Below, in pieces: positions 56,879 through 64,000 of a DNA stretch of 64,000 nucleotides; positions within the stretch are counted from its first letter, which is position 1; the number at the start of each line of letters is the position of its first letter. The position numbers were made by a program, and so were the translations under genes. Under the pieces are notes generated by a model, which worked only from the letters and a program-made list of their open reading frames with translations, had not been told where the DNA came from and searched no databases. Origin of the DNA: Sabellastarte sp. h YS-2021 (taxonomy: Eukaryota; Annelida; Polychaeta; Sabellida; Sabellidae); contig OZ024936.1 in the NCBI GenBank assembly GCA_964017235.1, positions 57,897,028-57,961,027 on the forward strand. The letters are read 5' to 3'.

Positions 56879-59800
56879 GGAAAAGCTCTCTGATTGAGAA
56901 GATTGTGGGCAAGGCCAATGAAGTCTCGCTAACCATTGATGGGCGGCCAGTTGTTTCTTTGTTGGATACGGGATCCATGGTGAGCACTATATCAGCTACG
57001 TTGAGCAAGTCGATGGATTTGACCATCCAACACTTGGATCACTTGTTGACTGTTGCTGGAGCAGGAGGTCATACCCTGTCATATCTGGGATATGTTGAAG
57101 TGACTATTTCCTGTTTGGACATTGATGTGCAGAATCTGGCAGTTATCATGTTGGTGGTTCCAGACACCAAGTATCATGGTCATGTTCCAGTCCTTCTCGG
57201 GACTAATATTCTTGGCCTACTGACTGATAAGCAGCCCATACGGAATCCTGTCTGGAAAAATGTTCTGGCTCAGCTGGTCAAACAACAGGTGATGACGAAG
57301 AATGAAGGTTCACTTGGGAGTTTACGGACCACAAAACCATTGATCATTCCACCGAAAGGTCGGATGATTATCAAAGGACAGACACATGTGAAGGCTGTTT
57401 GCACTCGTTTGACAGTTTGTCTGGATGATTCTTCAGCAACTAGTCTGCCAAGGGGTGTGGTTATATCACCAAGTGTTGGATACCTTGAACCAGGTTCATC
57501 AACATCAAAACTCCCTGTGGAAGTTGTGAATCACTTGCAACAGGCTGTAACAATCCCGGCTAAAGCCAGGATATGTGATCTGTACAGCACAGATGATGTG
57601 ATCACATTGGATCAACCAGGCACAGGCTTACCGGAAACTGCATCAAAGGATGGAAACTTTTCCTTCTTGGACAATTTTGAGCATCTGAAGGAGACATTGC
57701 CAGAAAAACAGCCAGAGGAAGTACTCAATGTACTTAGGAGATGGCCGACAGTTTTCTCACAACATGACTTGGATCTCGGTCTCACTGACCAGGCTGTTCA
57801 TCGCATTAGGCTCAAAGATGACACCACCTTCAAGGAAAAGGCCAGACCGATATCTCCAATGATGTTTGAGGAAGTGAGAGATCATTTGAGAGAGATGGAG
57901 ACTTTGGGTGTCATCAGGAAATCGCAGAGTCCATACGCCTCGAATGTAGTCATTGTGCGAAAGAAGAATGGCGCCTTGAGGTTTTGTCTTGACCTTCGGC
58001 ATCTCAACCGACTGACAGTGCCTGATTGCTACAGCTTACCTCGGATTGACTCCACCCTAGACGTCTTGGCAGGATCCAGGTGGTTCAGCTGTTTAGACCT
58101 CAAGTCAGGCTACTGGCAAGTTCCTCTTGCAGAGGAAGACAAATGTAAGACGGCTTTCACTGTTGGACCCTTGGGCTTTTGGGAGTGCGAAAGAATGCCG
58201 TTTGGATTGACAAATGCACCGGCCACTTTTCAACGCTTAATGGAGAACAGTATGGGAGATTTGCACTTGAATTATTGTTTATTGTATCTTGATGATATAA
58301 TCATATTCAGCAAGACCTACGAGGAGCATATTCTTCGTCTAGAAGCAGTCTTCGAAAAACTCCAGAAAGCTGGGCTGAAGTTGAGCCCATCGAAGTGCAA
58401 ACTGTTCCAAAAGGAAATCAAGTACCTAGGACATATCATTTCCGAGAAGGGTGTGGCTGTCGATCCCAGTAAAATATCCTGTGTGAAGGATTGGCCAGTA
58501 CCAACAACCGTGTCTGAAGTGCAGCGGTTCATCGGCTTTACCAGCTTCTACAGGCGGTTTGTGAAGGATTTTGCTAAAATCGCCCGCCCATTGCACCTTG
58601 TAACACAAGGGGGTATTCACTACCAGACAAAGACCAAGTCACGAGTTCGGTATCCACCTCTGGAGTGGGGGACAGACCAGCAACAGGCTTTTGATAAGCT
58701 CAAGCAGGCTTGCTGTGATACACCAATCCTTGGTTTCGCAGACTATTCCAAGCCTTTTCTACTACATACTGATGCCAGTCCTGAAGGAATTGGTGCAGTC
58801 TTGCACCAAGAGGAAGATGGAATCAAGCATGTGATTGCTTATGCCAGCCGTGGATTGTCTAGATCAGAAAAGAATTACCCAATTCATAAGCTTGAGTTTT
58901 TGGCACTCAAGTGGGCAGTAACAGAAAAATTCCATGACTATCTGTATGGAGGGGAATTTACTGTCATGACCGACAACAACCCTTTAACTTACGTCCTGAG
59001 TTCTGCCAAACTGGATGCAACAGGTCACCGGTGGGTTGCTCAACTCGCGAATTATCGCTTCAACTTGAAGTACTGCACTGGAATGTCTAATTCCGTCGCG
59101 GACGCCTTGTCTAGGATACAATGGCCAGAAGTGAGCACAGATGTGATGAATCAAGTCATGAACGTCCATACAGGTGTTCAGGATTCCGTGGAAAGCTTCA
59201 TCTATGACCAACATGCAATTCCTGATGCTCTACAGGAATCTGGATCTAATCCGTTGGATCAGGCCATTAACTGGGTGAAGGAGCAGGATCAAGATCCTGT
59301 GATAAAGACTGTCAAATTGAGGATTGAAAATCAACTCCATGATTCTGAACTTTCGCTGCAAGCAAAACGTTTGTGGAAGGAGAGGAGATTTCTCTCAATT
59401 ATCAGTGGAAAACTGATGAGATATAGAATTTGTTCAGGAATCAAGCAGTGGCAACTGGTTTTGCCCAGTAGGTATCATGGTGTAGCTCTGGAGTATGTGC
59501 ACGACCGGATGGGTCATTTAGGAAGGGATCGATCATTGGAGCTGCTGAGAGAAAGATACTACTGGGTAGGCATGCAAAAGTCGGTTGCTGACTATATCAC
59601 CCAGTGTGACAGGTGTTTACGGCGTAAGGACTACAATCCACCACGTGCACCATTGGTAAATACGCAAACATGTCAACCCATGGAACTCGTTTGTATAGAC
59701 TTTTTAAAGTTAGACCCTTCAAAAGGGGGTATCGAAAATGTGCTTGTCATCACAGATCACTTCACAAAATATGCGCAAGCTTACCCCACGAAAAATCAAA

Positions 59801-60783
59801 CTGCATGTACCACTGCAAGAGTATTATTCAATAACTTCTTCGTCCATTATGGCTTCCCAAAACGTCTACACAGTGACCAAGGGAGGAATTTTGAGAGCAG
59901 GACAATACAGGAACTCTGTCGTTTGACTGGAGTACAGAAAAGTAGGACGACACCGTACCATCCCATGGGGAACGGGATAGCGGAACGTTTTAACTCAACA
60001 CTGCTCAACATGCTTGGCACCCTGGATCCTGACAAGAAAGCCAATTGGAAAAGCTACATTGGATCGTTGGTCCATGCATACAACTGCACAAAGCATGACA
60101 GCACCGGATTTTCGCCCTACTATCTCATGTTCGGTCGCCATCCTCGTATTGCTGTGGATCTCGCTCTTGGACGAGAATCAGAAACAGTCCCTACGGCACC
60201 AGATCGCTACATCGCCAATCTGAAGACTTCACTCAAGAGGGCTTATGAACTGGTAGAAACTAATATCAACCAAAGCCAAGCAGATCAGAAGAAACACTAT
60301 GATCGGCGCATCAGAGGAGCTGTTCTTGAAGTTGGTGACAGAGTATTGATTCGTAATGTTGGGTTGAAGGGCACACATAAAATTGCCGACAATTGGAGTC
60401 AGGAAATTTATTCGGTAGTTTCTCAACCGAACCCGGACATCCCGGTTTATGAGGTGAAACCTGAAGTTGGTCGGGGTAGGACCAAAGTACTTCACAGGAA
60501 TTTACTACTTCCAATGCCCTGTCTTCCAGTGGACAAGTCTAATAATCAGGACGTGGGAGAGACCGCAGTTGTGTTGAATCCTGATCCTTTGGACAATCAG
60601 GAGGAGGAAGCAGTTGTATTGAATTCAGATCCTGCGTATAGTCAGCGTGTTTCTGATAGTGACAGTGATATGGATGTTATTGTCAGGCCACATAGGCCAC
60701 CTGTACCTGCACCGCGCAAGTCAAGGATGGTCACAACTACAGCACCAGTTGGATCCATCGGGCATAGGACAGGAGTCACATGA
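56840..60783 (+). CDS. Ty3/gypsy Pol: protease, RT, RNase H, integrase
   Basis: A long open frame (1318 codons counted from an ATG at 56827), probably expressed by -1 frameshifting from gag. Domains in order (numbered from that ATG): aspartic protease with SLLDTGSMVSTIS at about 45-57; reverse transcriptase from about 345, with LRFCLDLRHLNRLT, the FSCLDLKSGYWQVPL box and YLDDIIIFS at about 487; RNase H with HTDASPEGIGAVL at about 646 and later E and D boxes; integrase with an HHCC zinc finger (GHLGRDRSLELL...CDRCLRRK, near 892-930) and D-D-E residues in CIDFLKL, HSDQGRNFES and GNGIAERFNS (about 958, 1016, 1052); then a C-terminal module ending KVLHRNLLLP. All catalytic boxes appear intact. 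The end after about 1290 is off-frame relative to the true tail. Confidence 0.93.
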
Positions 60784-61129
60784 CAGTTCTTTTACTCCTA
60801 CAGTTGAAGTAAGTGCACCAGATATTTCTTCTGCAGTGGACCAGGACCAGAGTTCACAAGGACCAACCGATCCTATAGTGGAGAACTCTATACCAGAGTC
60901 AGCTCGTGTTGAGGAGCAGTTGGAAGGAGAGAGTGGCACAGGTTCTGAGGACAGCATTTCGTCTGAGGGGGAGAGGGATGATGCGACAACTGTAGTTCAG
61001 CAAAAAGAAGATTCCGCCATTCGCGTACCTCGCAGATCTACCCGGATAAGGTCAAAGACACACTTGAGGCCTGATTTTGTTTATAACATGTCACATATAA
61101 AGCAAAGTTATTCGAAAAAATATATATAA
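60700..61129 (+). pseudogene. Pol C-terminal tail in a shifted frame
   Basis: The pol frame stops at 60783, but the next frame continues to 61129 with a Ser/Glu-rich acidic stretch and ends in VPRRSTRIRSKTHLRPDFVY, the basic R-R-S-T-R-x-R motif common at the end of gypsy Pol. An indel between about 60720 and 60780 probably separated them. No signal peptide or membrane segment, so an envelope gene is not indicated. Confidence 0.65.
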
Positions 61130-61224
61130 TAATTGTCAATTGATGCATAATACTTATTTTGATGCAGTTTATAACGACTGCCATACTTTATTTTTAGTGT
61201 ATTAATCATGTGAAATGGGCGATA

Positions 61225-63222
61225 CCCAGCAGGCACACAACTTTGAAATCTGGTTGATTCCAACGGTGAAATCTGGTTGAAATACGTGAAGATTTTGCAA
61301 ACCGTTTTTAGTTGGATCCAACCGGTGAAATCATGTTGAATTCAACTGTTGAAATGTGGTTGAATTCAATGGGTGAAATCTGGTTGAAATACGTGTATAT
61401 TTTGAAAACTGTTTATGGTTGGATCCAACCGGTGAAATCAGGTTGAATTCAATCGGTGAAATCAGGTTGAATTCAGTGGGTGAAATCTGGTGGAAATATG
61501 TGTAGATTTTGCAAACCGTTTTTGGTTGGATCCAACCGGTGAAATCAGGTTGAATTCAATGGGTGAAATCAGGTTGAATTTAATGGGTGAAATCTGGTTG
61601 AAATACGTGTAGATTTTGCAAACTGTTTTTGGTTGAATCAAATATATGAAATAGGGTTGAATTCAATGGGTGAAATCAGGTGGTTTAAACTGTCTTCTTT
61701 AGTTGAATCATTGTAGCTTGTGTTGCATAATTATAGCTTCTTAATAATATTATATAGTAACTATCCATATACATATTTTACAATTTGGATACAACTTCAA
61801 AGTAATTAATTCTTTCCAAGATGACATGTTTTCATGAATCATTGTATATTCAATATTCTATTTCTGAGTACGTTGTAATAACACACAATTTTTTAATCAG
61901 CTTTCAAATATGCTCAAGATATGTAAATCCATATTTTCCAACTAGATATCCATTTTTATGTTATTAATAGGACCGGTATTATTCAGTGCCTTCAATTGAA
62001 ATTCTTTTTGTGAAATTTTAAAATATTTTCTTTTCTTTGTAAATAACAAACAATTGTGACATTATTTATATCTTCAGTATTTTATCCAATCAGTTTCTTT
62101 TAAATGTTTTATTAAGTTGGCTATAATTATATGGTAACTATAAAGAAGCTATAATCATGTAGCAAAGCCACAATGCTCAGTTCAGATGCTTGTGTCTCAT
62201 ACAACTTTGTCATATAAACTGAAAAAAAAAACACAAGAAAAGCCACATTTGAAGAACTCCACCCATTACTCCCCAACTTAATTAGTTGTCAGTGCTGACC
62301 ACAAAAAAGCAGGCTTAAAGAAGTAAACACCATGCCTGCAACTGAGCAAGGGTAAACCCCCACCTCCACCCCTGCTGTGTTATCTAATTACTTTAGTCAC
62401 AGGTCCAATGTCCTGTGTAGCAGGGTACAGATAAGAAAAACCAGGAACCCCCCCCAACCTCACTGTTGTGTGAAACAATGTTATAGCTTAGGTTCTCTGT
62501 GTAGGGAAGTTTTCAGTGTAAACTTGTAAACTGAAAACTATGTTCTTTGTGTATGGGAGACTTTGAGAAACAAATTCTAATTACTAAGTTTTGATGAATA
62601 AGTTTGAATTTATCTTTTTTAGTTAAGATAAGTTTGGCTTCAGAATGTTTTTTTTAATTATCAGGAACTGCGTTAATTAAAATATAATTATAAATTATAA
62701 AAATTACATTTGGATGAGGAGAATGGAGAAAAGTACATGCACACATAATCTTTATCATCTTTATAATCTTTCAAATTTAGTCTTTGCTTTACAAATACCT
62801 ACAAATTCAAAAACAATTGCAATAATAGTTCTTTCAAAAAGTTAGACTTAATCACTAAATCACCCTCTAGAAAAACAATTTTCAATCAACGATTACCAGT
62901 CATTCATTTCCCAACATTCAACCTGTTTTCTGTTCAATAACATGACTAAGATTTCATGTCAAAAAACCTAACTTGATTTAGTGGTGATTTTTTTATGAAG
63001 TATCACTACTTTTTCCAGTCAGAAATGCAGCTTTGAAATAGTGTTGAAATTGTGTCAGTGTCAGTTTTTTAACCCAAAATCACCATGATTTCTGGTCAAA
63101 ATATCACTACTTTTTCATGTCAGAAAACTAACTTAGATTTAGTAGTTAGTAATGTTCATTTTAATGTCAGGACCTGTTTTCAACTCTAAATCAACGACAT
63201 TTCAAGGCGTGTGCCTGCTGGG
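61225..63222. mobile_element. 2.0-kb TIR element inserted in the gypsy 3' region
   Basis: CCCAGCAGGCACAC at the left is inverse to GTGTGCCTGCTGGG at the right, with TA on both sides (61223-61224, 63223-63224). The left 450 bp are a degenerate tandem repeat of GGTTGAATTCAATGGGTGAA / ATCTGGTTGAAATACGTG, and the right 280 bp repeat TATCACTACTTTTTC-like motifs. There is no transposase frame, so it is non-autonomous. Confidence 0.82.
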
Positions 63223-63377
63223 TAATAGGGGTCTCTGAAACTCAAACTGCCTGTCAGGAGTGCTTACATGTTTTACGTTGGTACACCTGATCGCCATCGC
63301 CGGATTATGGTCACCCCTGAATAACTACTTTGGCTTTGGAATCGTTTTTACTTCATTGTGCTTTGTTTTAAACTATA

Positions 63378-63398
63378 GGGATGAGAATTGGGGGGGGG
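63378..63398 (+). other. Polypurine tract candidate
   Basis: GGGATGAGAATTGGGGGGGG is followed by G and AT. Such a purine run primes plus-strand synthesis just before a 3' LTR. The sequence after it has AATAAA motifs (63458-63482) but does not match the DNA at 55560-55963. Confidence 0.5.
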
Positions 63399-63399
63399 A

Positions 63400-64000
63400 T
63401 ACTTTGATTTTATGGTTACCTTAAATTGTAAATATTAATGTAGCTCTATATGACATCCTTAAAGTAATAAAATTTGAATAAAACCCTCTTGCTCCTTTAT
63501 TTTCCATTTTAAAAGTCTAACTTGTCACTGATGTTGAAGAAGACACCACCACCCCCCACCCCCCCCAAAAAAAAGAAAAAAAAAAGACCCTGGCTACCTT
63601 AATATTTAAATATTTATTATGTTATAATTTTGTTATACAGTCAGTGAGTATTTAAATTATAAAAGTGTCCTCAGATGCTTTAAATACCAGTACAATCAGT
63701 AAAAAAAATTATTTGAGACATATTGCTCAAAGGAAAAATATTTTTTAAAGTTATATCAGAATTTTTTTTTTCATTCTTGTAACAAAATATTAAGTGTCCC
63801 CTCAGACTGGGAGACCTGGGTTTGATTCCCAGTGATGTGGAATGAGACATCATAGCTCAGTGACAGAGCACTCAGTCTGTTGTTGCTGCAATACTATAAC
63901 ATAAAAAATTATATATATTTTTAAAGAAAATTTGCTTCTTTGTATTGGTACATATCTCTTACTGAGGACCTAACATGAATTTAAAATACCCCTTTTTGAC
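63400..64000. other. Right edge, probable LTR start and tRNA-like pieces
   Basis: No gene. 63400-63500 may be a 3' LTR start. A/C-rich simple sequence lies at 63545-63586, and tRNA-like halves at 63797-63880. Confidence 0.35.
63797..63880 (+). repeat. tRNA-like halves in permuted order
   Basis: CAGACTGGGAGACCTGGGTT followed by TGATTCCCAG is a B-box/T-arm half. About 15 bp later, CATCATAGCTCAGTGACAGA followed by GCACTCAGTCTG is an A-box half. The 3' half precedes the 5' half, so this is not a tRNA gene. It may be the junction of two truncated tRNA-derived SINEs. Confidence 0.5.

Larger units (their letters stand above)
55964..63400 (+). mobile_element. Ty3/gypsy retrotransposon, internal region
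   Basis: From the putative primer-binding site (TTGGAGCCCC, 55964) through gag, pol and a 3' tail to the polypurine tract at 63378-63398. It carries three lesions: an inverted copy of RT sequence at the gag start (55979-56101), a frame break at the pol end (about 60720-60780), and a 2-kb TIR element at 61225-63222. Pol itself is open throughout, so the element is probably young. Confidence 0.7.

Noticed and set aside
57757-58002. Minus-strand open frames within gypsy pol and 56228-56602 within gag
   Set aside because: Antisense shadows of the large plus-strand genes.
63400-63530. 3' LTR matching the 5' LTR
   Set aside because: A polypurine tract is present, but no sequence after it could be matched to 55560-55963, so LTR identity was not claimed.

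Overview
Eukaryotic, AT-rich, repeat-dominated DNA from a marine invertebrate, most plausibly a bivalve mollusc. This placement is an inference from the combination of DIRS-like and Ty3/gypsy retroelements, CR1-like LINE tails, and short non-autonomous elements with a tandem-repeat core (the 'pearl'/Helentron-derived style described in bivalves). It is not proven by any marker gene.

Only one host gene can be recognised: SF3B6 (SF3b14a/p14, the branch-site protein of the U2 snRNP SF3b complex). It lies on the minus strand in four exons: 53433-53410, 39443-39325, 22936-22798 and 19844-19752. Splice sites and phases fit exactly and give 124 residues, against 125 in human. Its 375-nt coding sequence is stretched over 33.7 kb because introns 1 (13,966 bp), 2 (16,388 bp) and 3 (2,953 bp) are filled with mobile elements.

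Layout. 1-7.6 kb: a broken DIRS-like retroelement (minus strand) interrupted by element E, itself interrupted by element B, itself interrupted by a MITE. 7.8-11.9 kb: element A1 with about 20 copies of a 169-bp satellite. 11.9-19.7 kb: LINE tail, B2, two copies of a TA-flanked MITE, a tRNA-derived SINE head, elements C and D. 19.75-53.43 kb: SF3B6 and its introns, holding a 1.4-kb TIR element, a second LINE tail, A2 (15.7 kb, about 89 satellite monomers, inverted relative to A1), A3, B3, B4, A4 and a deletion derivative of the DIRS-like element with inverted terminal repeats. 54.2-55.55 kb: element F. 55.8-63.4 kb: a Ty3/gypsy element with a long intact pol, a textbook -1 frameshift signal, a damaged gag start and a 2-kb TIR element inserted in its 3' part.

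The main unexplained pattern is that A, B, C, D and F share one design: a short motif near the 5' end returns inverted at the 3' end. In A-E the 3' copy is part of a terminal hairpin, often after a CG-rich simple repeat. A, B, C and E also carry tandem repeats in the core. In A the core ranges from about 4 to about 89 monomers. Two A copies face each other across SF3B6 exon 2, only 286 and 31 bp from its splice sites.
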